From NCBI GenBank assembly GCA_030605265.1, contig JAUWIR010000203.1:1-7498 (forward strand): 7,498 nucleotides of DNA, written 5' to 3'. Of this stretch, positions 1-6,601 are shown in pieces. The stretch's first letter is position 1; each line of letters begins with the position of its first letter. Below the pieces are notes generated by a model. That model did not search any database and was not told the DNA's origin. It saw nothing but the letters and a program-made list of their open reading frames with translations. The position numbers were made by a program, and so were the translations under genes. Source of the DNA: Pseudomonadota bacterium. Lineage in GTDB: Bacteria; SZUA-182; DTGQ01.

Positions 1-1
1 C

Positions 2-262
2 ACACAGGTGCTTCCTCGTGTAATATGCAATATAGGCGCTTTATTATTCAATGTGATCGAATACCGGAAAAGTGATTACGGCATACTAATCTGGCAGGAT
101 GAAAACACCACCCTTGATCCTTTAAAGACGCTTTTTAATAGAATTTCCGTTGATGGCGTCAAATTTTGGGAGCCCATGTATCTTCTCTTGGCATCTTGTC
201 CATGTGCTGATGGATGTGAGGGATGTACTTATGGTATCGGGGGTGGATGGGCCATACGATAA
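2..262 (+). CDS. C-terminal end of a DUF1998/MrfA-type helicase (5' partial, frame broken near 240)
   Basis: The frame is open through the left edge, so the gene begins outside the window; the GTG at 8 is only an internal valine codon. The visible segment ends with CPCADGCEGC at about nt 197-226, a C-x-C-x3-C-x2-C cluster. Known of the family: such clusters form the C-terminal zinc-binding module of DEAD/DEAH helicases with DUF1998 (MrfA-like repair helicases; DrmB-like defence proteins also carry DUF1998). The helicase motor itself is not visible, so the helicase assignment is inferred from this tail. The frame stops at 260-262, soon after a run of five G. The +1 frame continues with GPYDKDRATRWLGYL, which resembles the usual continuation of this module (a DK..A..LL helix). 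The natural protein therefore probably reads on into the metallopeptidase frame. Either one G is extra or the gene is genuinely broken. Confidence 0.55.
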   Translation, partial: TQVLPRVICNIGALLFNVIEYRKSDYGILIWQDENTTLDPLKTLFNRISVDGVKFWEPMYLLLASCPCADGCEGCTYGIGGGWAIR

Positions 263-989
263 AGATAGGGCGACCAGGTGGTTAGGGTACTTAACCACCG
301 GCAACAGAGGTGAAGTGGACAGATTGTGCAGCAGGCGTGTTTCAGGTGGCTTTGCGCATCACAATGACCTTATAGATTTATTTAACATCCTGGTCAAGGA
401 CAAAGACAATGTAATAAATCGGCTGTTTATGGGAAGATTAGGCATTGGGAATAAACATTTAGCTCGTTTTCGCTTTATGACGGAAGGTGAGTGCGAGAAA
501 TCACCAAATGCCGGCGGTTTTTACAATATTGTTAACAATGTAATAGCTATTAGACCCAAATATGACGAGCTTACAACCTTAAATATTATTGGACATGAAT
601 ACGCTCACAACTGGCAATTCAAAGGCGGCACATTAGAGGCTTTCAATACCAAGTATTATGGAGGTCTTTTACTCCTTGAGGGTTTTGCCGAATGGGTCGC
701 TTATAAGATAATGGGATTCTATGCTTCGTACCCATCCATGGACCAAATCGATAAGCGCCGGCATGACGAATATGGTGAAGGATTCGATCTGTTTCTCTGG
801 ATAGAAGAGCATTACGGTGTCGAAGGGATAATGAACTTTGCAAGCAGCCGTCCCCCTATACCCTTAGAGGAACTTCTTCGCAGTAGCGGCCTTTTAGACG
901 TTATTGAACAAATATCAGGCGAGAGAAAAAAATGGCCCACTGACATAGAGGATTTTAGCCAAAAAACTTCCTCAATGAACTCTCACTAA
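231..989 (+). CDS. HExxH zinc-metallopeptidase-like domain, probably the C-terminal part of the upstream helicase
   Basis: This frame is open from about 150 to the TAA at 987-989. Its centre carries IIGHEYAHNWQ, with the HExxH at nt 594-608, followed about 25 residues later by LEGFAEW, whose first Glu is at nt 678-680. A HExxH helix plus a downstream E-G-x-A-E helix is the arrangement of gluzincin-type zinc peptidases. The spacing and EG motif recall the DA1-like/LIM-associated peptidase domain, but that assignment is tentative. No signal peptide or membrane segment is seen, so a cytoplasmic protein is likely. The start is uncertain. ATG at 231 has a GAGGG (218-222) eight bases upstream and would give a separate, overlapping gene. 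I favour instead a fusion with the preceding helicase tail through a one-base frameshift at 239-243, because the residues just after it complete the helicase zinc module. Codons upstream of about 240 in this frame would then be a shadow. The last 40 residues are polar and show no motif. Confidence 0.6.
   Translation: MVSGVDGPYDKDRATRWLGYLTTGNRGEVDRLCSRRVSGGFAHHNDLIDLFNILVKDKDNVINRLFMGRLGIGNKHLARFRFMTEGECEKSPNAGGFYNIVNNVIAIRPKYDELTTLNIIGHEYAHNWQFKGGTLEAFNTKYYGGLLLLEGFAEWVAYKIMGFYASYPSMDQIDKRRHDEYGEGFDLFLWIEEHYGVEGIMNFASSRPPIPLEELLRSSGLLDVIEQISGERKKWPTDIEDFSQKTSSMNSH
239..243 (+). other. Probable frameshift site in a run of five G
   Basis: The five G follow TATC and precede TGGATGG. With four G the reading continues CEGCTYGIGVDGPYDKDRATRWL without interruption, from the zinc cluster into the metallopeptidase frame. 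With five G it terminates at 260-262. A homopolymer is the usual place for a sequencing or assembly indel, but a real pseudogenising mutation, or two overlapping genes coupled through the internal ATG at 231, cannot be excluded from sequence alone. Confidence 0.5.
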
Positions 990-1050
990 TATAGAATCCA
1001 GCTAGTTATTTATTCTATTATAACGCTTTGAAATTAATATGATAGGTTCA

Positions 1051-1698
1051 ATGAACGCTCTTGATATTTTTATTATTTCCGGGATTGCACTCAGTATTAT
1101 CTATAGTTTCTTTAGAGGGATAATCAAAGAGGTCTTTTCTGTTTTAGCTATTGTAATTGGCCTCGTGGTAGCAGCAAGAACCTATCCTTTGCTGGTTAGG
1201 CCTATAAATGAGTTAGTTCATAATTCCCGGTTAGCTGGTATCCTTGGATTTCTGGCTATTTTTTTCTTATTAAGTTTTTCTATAAGTCTGATTGGGAAGA
1301 ATGTTCGGAAGTTATTAAAAATAATGTTTTTGGGTTGGATAGATCGTTTAGGGGGCGCTATTTTCGGGCTGGTTAAAGGGATAGTTGTTGCTTGTGTTAT
1401 TATCATGCTGCTGGTCGCTTTTTTTCCCCCGGATACTCCTTTTCTGAGGACCTCAAAGGCAACTCCATTTATCATCTCTTTCTCTACCTTCCTAATCCAT
1501 CTTATTCCGGTAGAACTTAAATCTACCTTTCACCATAAACGAAAACAACTTCTAGATTTTTGGCAAAAGAAATACTTTAGGAATCAATATGGGAAAGATA
1601 AAACTTTTGGCCAAAAGGGCCCCCCTGATAATATTCAAGATTTAAAAGAATATGAAAAAAATCGTAACCATTCAGTTCCCTCAACTCCTCCCCCTTGA
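1051..1698 (+). CDS. cvpA: CvpA family membrane protein
   Basis: This is an inner-membrane protein of the CvpA (colicin V production) family. Members are small four-helix proteins linked to envelope homeostasis, but their molecular role is poorly defined. Numbering from the ATG at 1039, hydrophobic segments lie near residues 7-23, 32-47, 65-86 and 106-128. The family-typical FRGIIKEV follows the first helix, and GWIDRLGGAIFGLVKG precedes the fourth. I prefer the ATG at 1051 (MNALDIF) because family members usually start a few residues before the LDI motif and an AGG lies just upstream; ATG 1039 would add four residues and has no ribosome-binding site. The cytoplasmic tail after about residue 160 is long, basic and polar. 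Its last 11 residues (RNHSVPSTPPP) and the stop codon are encoded by an invading palindromic repeat, so the native C-terminus has been replaced. No strong promoter is visible in the 49-base gap upstream; TATAAC-like sequence near 1018-1024 is a weak candidate. Confidence 0.85.
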   Translation: MNALDIFIISGIALSIIYSFFRGIIKEVFSVLAIVIGLVVAARTYPLLVRPINELVHNSRLAGILGFLAIFFLLSFSISLIGKNVRKLLKIMFLGWIDRLGGAIFGLVKGIVVACVIIMLLVAFFPPDTPFLRTSKATPFIISFSTFLIHLIPVELKSTFHHKRKQLLDFWQKKYFRNQYGKDKTFGQKGPPDNIQDLKEYEKNRNHSVPSTPPP

Positions 1699-1781
1699 TG
1701 GGGGAGGCTTGGGTGGGGGTGAATAAAGCATCCACCCTCCCCTAACCCCGGGTATCGAGGGAGGGGGCCTGAATGGTTACG
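1663..1781 (+). repeat. 119-bp palindromic repeat (MITE/REP-like) overlapping the 3' end of cvpA
   Basis: The ends are perfect 13-bp inverted repeats: CGTAACCATTCAG at 1663-1675 and CTGAATGGTTACG at 1769-1781. Inside lie CT/GA-rich arms, an 8-bp hairpin CCTCCCCC (1687-1694), loop TTGAT, GGGGGAGG (1700-1707), and further complementary tracts such as GGGTGG (1711-1716) with CCACCC (1732-1737) and CTCCC with GGGAG near 1738 and 1760. The whole could fold into a long imperfect stem. It has no coding capacity of its own and supplies the cvpA stop codon. It resembles GC-rich dispersed repeats found in many environmental bacterial genomes. A miniature inverted-repeat element moved by a transposase elsewhere is one explanation, a REP-type element another. 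No clear target duplication was found. The central hairpin could slow transcription but has no following T-run. Confidence 0.75.
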
Positions 1782-1816
1782 GAAAATCAGGCTGAAAAGA
1801 GGAAAAAGGGGCCACT

Positions 1817-1847
1817 CAATAAGGAAGGCACACAATAAGGAAGGCAC
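1817..1847 (+). repeat. 16-bp tandem duplication ahead of the hydrolase gene
   Basis: CAATAAGGAAGGCAC occurs at 1817-1831 and again at 1833-1847, a period of 16. Each copy contains AAGGAAGG, which resembles a ribosome-binding site. The second copy lies 15 bases from the ATG at 1860, longer than optimal, so it would give weak initiation at best. The duplication lies 35 bases beyond the palindromic repeat. Confidence 0.7.
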
Positions 1848-1859
1848 TAAACCTAAAAA

Positions 1860-3227
1860 ATGAAAAAGTCTTATTTTATTTCCATAATTTTTATTTTAAT
1901 TTTAGGGGTTCTGGCTTTAGGTGCAGTAGTACTATACCGGCCAGGATCTTTCTTTAAAAAGGTGCCTATACAAGGATATGTATTTATCTCTAAAAAAAAT
2001 TCGTCTTTGTTTAAAGGCACAGTGAAGGAGAGAGCCGGTTCTAAAAAAGAATTTTTTTCCGCCTCTAATGAGGATTGGAAAAAGAAGCATCCCTTGGTTG
2101 GCGTTGAAGTGAGGGTGTTGGGGAAAGAACTTAAGGCCACAACTGATGAAAAGGGCTTTTTTGAAATACGTGATCGTAAATACAACCTGAAAAAGGATGT
2201 CCTGGTTATAGAAACAAGGCAACATGGCCGGATAATAGAATATCCTCTGAAATCCAAAACGGGCCTTGAGCATAATTTTGACAAAGTCCTTCATATTGTC
2301 AATATCAAAGAAGATGGGCATGTTGAGGTGATGTATCTAAAGGAAGATGATTATCCGGAAAAAAGGGCAACACTGCCTGTGTTAATGGTTCATGGATTTG
2401 GCCCTGATTTCGGCCCTTTTAAAATACCCTTGGAAAAAAAGAAATGGAATCAACCTAAAGGAATGTTTGAAAAAGACCAAGATTTGAAAGGTTTTGATTT
2501 TTTTCTCTTTGAATACTTTGATGATCAAGATATTGTCCAATCTTCGAAGGAGTTGTCCTGGGCTATCGAGCGGTTGGGCAGGATCTATGAGCAAAAAATT
2601 GTCCTTTTAGCTTTTAGTATGGGAGGATTAGTTTGCAGGCATTACCTTGTCAGTGATTGGTACAATGAGGGTAGCATCGAAAAATTGTTGATGGTTGGCA
2701 CCCCGAATCATGGGTGTGATTTAGCTTTAGTACACTTAGACATGGACCTTGAGGACGGAGACGGCACTGCCTCAGAGGAAATTATGGTCGATAGTGATTT
2801 CTTAAGGGCCTTGAACAATAAAGCCATAAATAGTTCCCAAAAACAAAAATATCGTATTAATGGTCAGTTACAAGATTACCGGGGCTTAAACCCTGAGATT
2901 GATTATGCCATTATTGCAGGTGAAGTTACCCGGAAAATTAAGGAAGGGTTCAGAGAAACTAAAAAAAGTTTCATGGGGATAATATATGACATCTTTGATT
3001 TTTTTGATAAAATTTTCTCTGAGGTCCTAGGTGAGGGCCTCGACAAAGATCAGCTTTTATGGTTTTTTGAAGACTTAACTAGAGAGGCCGGCAAACCCCT
3101 GGAAGAAATAATTAATGGACTTCCACCAGGCGATTTGATAGTCACTTTGGAGAGTGTAACAATTGAAGGTGTGCCTTTGGTAACTATTCCTTATATTCAT
3201 GGTTATTTGATTCTTCCTGAATACTAA
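1860..3227 (+). CDS. Membrane-anchored alpha/beta hydrolase (PGAP1/lipase-like) with N-terminal beta-sandwich-like domain
   Basis: This is probably an ester or lipid hydrolase facing the periplasm or cell exterior. Residues 1-27 are two lysines followed by a hydrophobic stretch with no clear cleavage site, so an uncleaved signal anchor is likely. Residues about 76-130 (PLVGVEVRVLGKELKATTDE and following GFFEIR) look like a carboxypeptidase-regulatory-type beta sandwich. The catalytic part starts at about 172. LPVLMVHGF (172-180) gives the oxyanion HG. LLAFSMGGL (249-257) holds the nucleophile Ser253 in an A-x-S-x-G elbow instead of G-x-S-x-G, as in some Bacillus lipases. GTPNHG (280-285) is typical of the PGAP1/lipase group. 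The likely acid is Asp425 (PPGDLIVTLES) and the likely base His447 (IPYIHGYL), so the triad appears complete. An acidic and helical insertion at about 290-420 may form a lid. The start is the only ATG ahead of the signal anchor. Its neighbours do not identify the substrate. The gene follows cvpA in the same direction, separated by a repeat. Confidence 0.8.
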   Translation: MKKSYFISIIFILILGVLALGAVVLYRPGSFFKKVPIQGYVFISKKNSSLFKGTVKERAGSKKEFFSASNEDWKKKHPLVGVEVRVLGKELKATTDEKGFFEIRDRKYNLKKDVLVIETRQHGRIIEYPLKSKTGLEHNFDKVLHIVNIKEDGHVEVMYLKEDDYPEKRATLPVLMVHGFGPDFGPFKIPLEKKKWNQPKGMFEKDQDLKGFDFFLFEYFDDQDIVQSSKELSWAIERLGRIYEQKIVLLAFSMGGLVCRHYLVSDWYNEGSIEKLLMVGTPNHGCDLALVHLDMDLEDGDGTASEEIMVDSDFLRALNNKAINSSQKQKYRINGQLQDYRGLNPEIDYAIIAGEVTRKIKEGFRETKKSFMGIIYDIFDFFDKIFSEVLGEGLDKDQLLWFFEDLTREAGKPLEEIINGLPPGDLIVTLESVTIEGVPLVTIPYIHGYLILPEY

Positions 3228-3269
3228 AGACATAAGATATTTATTGATCAAAAATTTTTTACTAAAGGG

Positions 3270-3314
3270 AGTATTGGATAAAGAACTCCGGAAGCCCCAA
3301 GAAACCCCAATACT
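3270..3314 (+). other. Inverted repeat in the leader of the CYTH-nucleoside hydrolase gene
   Basis: AGTATTGG (3270-3277) is complementary to CCAATACT (3307-3314) across a 29-base loop that contains a partial CTCCGGAAG palindrome and the near-repeats GCCCCAAG and ACCCCAAT. It ends nine bases before the AGGAG ribosome-binding site. It could be a weak transcript hairpin or an operator. The stem is short and the loop long, so chance is a serious alternative. The remainder of the 110-base gap (3228-3337) is AT-rich with no other structure. Confidence 0.25.
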
Positions 3315-3337
3315 AACTTAATAGGAGATCTTACCTT

Positions 3338-5836
3338 ATGTTGGTTTTTCAGACAGCTGGGAAACATATAGAAGCCGGATGTATAAGGATTGGTATTAAA
3401 GATCCGAAATGGCTGTACAAAGTTGTCATGGAAATCAATAATTATTTGCCAAAAGATTGGCGGATGACGCGCACTGAAAATAATTTCAGGATTCAGGTCG
3501 TAGCTGAGCATATGGCGGCATTAGTGGGGTTTTGTTATAGATGCACTGATGATGAAATAATTCAAGTTATTGATACTATATTAATTAAACACTATTTTGA
3601 CACAATTGATGCCAAGGTTATCTTAAATGATCCCCACCAGAAGATAACGCAGGAAGTCAAAAGGGACAATCCAGGCCTTCTTATACCAAACCTTTACTTC
3701 TTTTATCCCTGTCCTGATGGCTCTATCAGCCCCTTATTCGCCAGGCAGTATGAGAAAATAAAAAAGGGAAAGGATGGCAAAAAGGTTGATGATCAGTTTC
3801 ACCGCATACATCCGCTCACCAAAGCCGGATTAGACATAGAACATTTTCGCTGGGTTCGGTGGGCCATTAACGGCGATGTAGAGTTGGTTGATGCAGTTGA
3901 TCCTACTTACCATATAAAAAACTATTGGGATATTCCACTACTCAAGGATACATTAGAAAGAGGGGGCCGGAAGTATTACATTGACCAATATTGGAAAACT
4001 TTGAATAAAGCCCGGATTGTTGCCCCTCAACAGGCTGAAAGAGCGCCCTCGCCTTATGAGATAGAGTATAAATTTTTAATTCCGGGGAGTGAAGAAGATG
4101 CCTATGCGCTGTTTAATCTAATCGAGGAGGAGTTTAGCCAAGATGGTGTCGCCATTGAGGGATTCAAGATTTACAACCCCATTGACAAAAAAGCCAAAAA
4201 TCAAGTTGATGTCTATTTTGACGATGAAAATTTAACACTTCATGCTATGGGCGCATCTTTTCGATTAAGGAGAAAAAAGGGGGACCTTTGCGTGACCTTA
4301 AAAAAGCGGCTTCCTGCAGCAAAGAAATACACGGATGAAGGGCTTTATGAAAGAATAGAGGAAGAGTCTGTTATTACTCTTGCACAAGCAAAGAGTTTAC
4401 TTCTTGGCGAAGCAATTAATGTATTGCCTTATCGTTTAATTTCTTATATAGCGCCTGGTTGTGGGAAACTTAGCCAGAAATTAAAAGTGATAAATGACAG
4501 GAAAATTGTAAACTTGGAAGATCCAAACCATCGGAAAGCGGAACTATGTCTTGACAAGGTTATCTATAAGATTAATAGGAAAAAATATGGGCCGTATTTT
4601 GAAATAGAAATTGAAAGTAAGGGTGCGGAGAGGGAAAAGATCCGAGGCCTGGCCAATTATATGGAAGAGAGCTTTGGGCTTACTGTTTCAAGACAATCCA
4701 AATATGAGCGAGGCATTTCATTGATTAAAACCCTTGAGGTTCCAAAAGAGAAAAAATCTGTAATAATTGATACCGACTGTGGTGTAGATGATGCCCTGGC
4801 CCTGATTTTTGCTTTGAAATCTCCTGAATTAGATGTGAAGGCTATCACTACAGTCTCAGGGAATGTTCGTGTAGATAAAGTTATCCCCAATGTTTTTAAA
4901 GTACTTAACGCCTTGAATCTTCAGTCCCCACCCCTAGTCGCTAAAGGAGCTGATAGTCCAATAACGAAGGAGAAGAAGCCTATCATTGCAGACTCTGTCC
5001 ATGGGGAAGATGGGCTAGGTGATTTTATTTCTACTTTTAGTGGAGAAGTTGATAAGAATACACCTGCGTGGAAAGTAATCTGTAATCTGGCTCGTCAGTA
5101 TCCCAAACAAATTACCCTGATTACCATTGGCCCATTGACAAACCTGGCTTTAGCTATTCAAAAAGATCCTGAAAGTGTTCATTTTCTGAAAGAAATAGTC
5201 GCCATGGGAGGCGTCTTTTTTGATATTGGCAACGTTAATCCTGATGCGGAATTTAATGTGGCTGCAGATCCGGATGCAGCTCATGAGGTTGTAAAATTTT
5301 GTCGAGATTCATGCCTTAAAACGCCAATTGATAGCAAAGGGGAGAAGGTCGTTTTGCCTCAAAAACCAACTAAGGAAGATTATAAGCGAATCGTTGCTTA
5401 TCAGGATCTTACCCCTCCGGAAAAAAGAGTTCCGCTTACCTTTGTAGGCCTTGATGTAACCCATAAAGTTCTTTTGCGTAGAACAGCTCTAAAGCGAGCT
5501 ATTAAAGCCCATGACGGGAATAAGCTCCTTAAATTTATTAAAGGTATTTCCGAAAAATACATGAATTTTTATGAGGGAAATGAAGGGTTGCCTGGGTGCT
5601 ATCTTCACGATCCCTTAGCTGTGGCTTATGTAATAAATCCAGCTTTTTTAGAGATAAAGAAGCACATAATTCGAGTAGAAACACGCGGCCAATTTACAAA
5701 CGGTATGATTTTTCCGGATGACCGCCCTACTCGCAATCCTGAATGGCGTAACCCGGCGGAGGAGGTCATTGGTATTGCCAAACAGGTGGAAAGGGAAGCA
5801 TTTGAAGAGTTTTTTTTAAGAAAGATTTGTGAATAA
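3338..5836 (+). CDS. Three-part enzyme: unknown N-terminal region, CYTH domain, inosine-uridine-type nucleoside hydrolase
   Basis: The start is ATG 3338 with AGGAG at 3323-3327. Residues 1-235 are soluble and unrecognised, with a C-x-x-C (66-69) and a Trp/His-rich stretch at 155-220. Residues about 238-465 form a CYTH triphosphate-tunnel domain: the ExExK signature at 241-245, FRLRRKKG (308-315), TLKKR (320-324), acidic strands at 402-406 and 422-426, and KYERG at 455-459. CYTH proteins act on polyphosphate or nucleoside triphosphate with divalent metal (ThTPase, tripolyphosphatase, CyaB-type cyclase). Residues about 473-815 form a nucleoside hydrolase, which splits the N-glycosidic bond of ribonucleosides: DTDCGVDDA (478-486; metal Asp 480, 484, 485), ITIGPLTNLA (595-604), MGG (623-625), GNVNPDAEFN (631-640, with Asn632, Glu638, Asn640) and HDP with His757 and Asp758. 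All key residues of the Crithidia-type enzyme are present. An extra stretch of about 38 residues (659-697) precedes VPLTFVGLDVTH. No signal peptide is seen, so it is probably cytoplasmic. The CYTH and hydrolase calls are firm; the biological role and substrate are not. Confidence 0.88.
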   Translation: MLVFQTAGKHIEAGCIRIGIKDPKWLYKVVMEINNYLPKDWRMTRTENNFRIQVVAEHMAALVGFCYRCTDDEIIQVIDTILIKHYFDTIDAKVILNDPHQKITQEVKRDNPGLLIPNLYFFYPCPDGSISPLFARQYEKIKKGKDGKKVDDQFHRIHPLTKAGLDIEHFRWVRWAINGDVELVDAVDPTYHIKNYWDIPLLKDTLERGGRKYYIDQYWKTLNKARIVAPQQAERAPSPYEIEYKFLIPGSEEDAYALFNLIEEEFSQDGVAIEGFKIYNPIDKKAKNQVDVYFDDENLTLHAMGASFRLRRKKGDLCVTLKKRLPAAKKYTDEGLYERIEEESVITLAQAKSLLLGEAINVLPYRLISYIAPGCGKLSQKLKVINDRKIVNLEDPNHRKAELCLDKVIYKINRKKYGPYFEIEIESKGAEREKIRGLANYMEESFGLTVSRQSKYERGISLIKTLEVPKEKKSVIIDTDCGVDDALALIFALKSPELDVKAITTVSGNVRVDKVIPNVFKVLNALNLQSPPLVAKGADSPITKEKKPIIADSVHGEDGLGDFISTFSGEVDKNTPAWKVICNLARQYPKQITLITIGPLTNLALAIQKDPESVHFLKEIVAMGGVFFDIGNVNPDAEFNVAADPDAAHEVVKFCRDSCLKTPIDSKGEKVVLPQKPTKEDYKRIVAYQDLTPPEKRVPLTFVGLDVTHKVLLRRTALKRAIKAHDGNKLLKFIKGISEKYMNFYEGNEGLPGCYLHDPLAVAYVINPAFLEIKKHIIRVETRGQFTNGMIFPDDRPTRNPEWRNPAEEVIGIAKQVEREAFEEFFLRKICE

Positions 5837-5909
5837 GGTTTATTTCTAAATCTAATATTTTAATTAAACTGATAGCCAGGAATTTTTATTTTTTTTATGC
5901 GGCTTTCCG

Positions 5910-5947
5910 GGTGGCCTAAGTACAGTCGCGGGAATAACACGGCCACC
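5910..5947 (+). other. Short inverted repeat downstream of the nucleoside hydrolase gene
   Basis: GGTGGCC (5910-5916) pairs with GGCCACC (5941-5947) across a 24-base loop. It lies just after a T-rich stretch (5882-5896) and immediately before the GC-rich repeat, so it may belong to the same element. There is no T-run after the second arm, so it is not a typical terminator. No clear terminator is visible between 5837 and 5910. Confidence 0.3.
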
Positions 5948-5954
5948 AATAAAG

Positions 5955-6002
5955 CCCCTCACCCCGGCCCTCTCCCCAGAGGGGCGAGGGAGAAGGACGG
6001 GG
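5955..6002 (+). repeat. GC-rich dispersed palindromic repeat (CCCTCTCCCC type)
   Basis: CCCTCTCCCC (5968-5977) faces GGGGCGAGGG (5981-5990) across AGA, a 10-bp stem with one mismatch, preceded by CCCCTCACCCCGG. This is the widespread repeat whose false translation begins PHPGPLPRG, present in many bacterial genomes. It sits in the 279-base gap 5837-6115, where I see no gene. The same gap holds a second short palindrome, AGGGGTGACCCCT (6055-6067). This repeat differs in sequence from the 119-bp element at 1663-1781, although both are GC-rich and palindromic. Confidence 0.65.
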
Positions 6003-6115
6003 TTGCCCTTGTGCTAACCTGTCACGTATTTACCGTGCGATGTGTACTAAGTCAAGGGGTGACCCCTCCTGGCTCTCCTCTAAATTCACATTAATTACCG
6101 TTCGGAGGATTTATA

Positions 6116-6601
6116 ATGGCTGTAACAAAAGAATATATAAAATCAGAAATAAATTGGTTTAATTCAGAACTGCGAAAATTAAAAGAGAACCTTGAGGAAT
6201 GGTTAATTGAGCTAGGCCATCAAATATCTGTTGATGAAAAAGAAATCACAAATATTGAGGATTTGAGTGGTAATTATACAACAACGGATTATACTTTTTT
6301 AATTGATAATGAATTAAGAGTAATCTTGCATCCATTTGGGATTTGGCTAATAGGAGCCAAAGGAAGAATCGATCTTATTGGTCCGTCAGGTAAAGAAAAA
6401 TTAATTTACCTTCTTGCAGAAGGTCCGGGTATAAAATCAGAAACAAAAAATTCTAGCGGTAACGTTATTAAAAAGAGACACCATAGATATTTCGATAATG
6501 TAGATACTGATGGTTGGTATTGGTACGACGATAGCTCCTATCGTAAGGTGGAAAAATTTAGAGAAGAAATGGTTTCACCTCTGTTGGAGCGTTTGCAATG
6601 A
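6116..6601 (+). CDS. Unrecognised 161-residue protein, coupled to the HEPN gene (possible antitoxin or partner)
   Basis: I do not recognise the family. The start is well supported: GGAGG (6103-6107) lies eight bases before ATG 6116. Residues 5-38 are probably helical (an amphipathic, charged run ending ELGHQ), residues 55-105 look beta-rich (TDYTFLIDNELRVILHPFG, then GRIDLIGPSG), residues 118-140 are aromatic, basic and acidic (KKRHHRYFDN and GWYWYDD), and the last 20 residues are helical. There is no membrane segment or signal peptide. The stop overlaps the start of the next gene as ATGA (6598-6601), which implies translational coupling and a shared transcript. Base composition is AT-richer than in the genes to the left, which suggests acquisition. 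By position it could be an antitoxin or a sensing partner of the HEPN protein; this is inference from the arrangement only. Confidence 0.75.
   Translation: MAVTKEYIKSEINWFNSELRKLKENLEEWLIELGHQISVDEKEITNIEDLSGNYTTTDYTFLIDNELRVILHPFGIWLIGAKGRIDLIGPSGKEKLIYLLAEGPGIKSETKNSSGNVIKKRHHRYFDNVDTDGWYWYDDSSYRKVEKFREEMVSPLLERLQ

Noticed and set aside
1635..1847. Minus-strand ORF of 70 codons through the palindromic repeat
   Set aside because: It reads repeat sequence (HPHPSLPHQGGG-like) and overlaps the cvpA end; an artefact of repeat composition.
1860..1942. Cleavable lipoprotein signal at the hydrolase N-terminus
   Set aside because: There is no cysteine after the hydrophobic stretch, so no lipobox; an uncleaved anchor fits better.
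1871..2321. Two overlapping minus-strand ORFs of 129 and 137 codons opposite the hydrolase gene
   Set aside because: They are shadows of a well-supported + strand gene, with lysine-rich codons read as Phe/Leu, no domain and no ribosome-binding site.
3240..3262. AAAAATTTTTT tract after the hydrolase stop as a terminator
   Set aside because: The self-complementary A/T tract has no GC stem and is too weak to call.
4657..4890. Minus-strand ORF opposite the CYTH-nucleoside hydrolase junction
   Set aside because: It overlaps conserved catalytic motifs on the + strand and has no sign of being coding.
5897..6094. 65-codon ORF beginning MRLSGWPKYS and containing PHPGPLPRG
   Set aside because: It is the well-known false translation of the GC-rich palindromic repeat at 5955-6002, with no ribosome-binding site and no domain.
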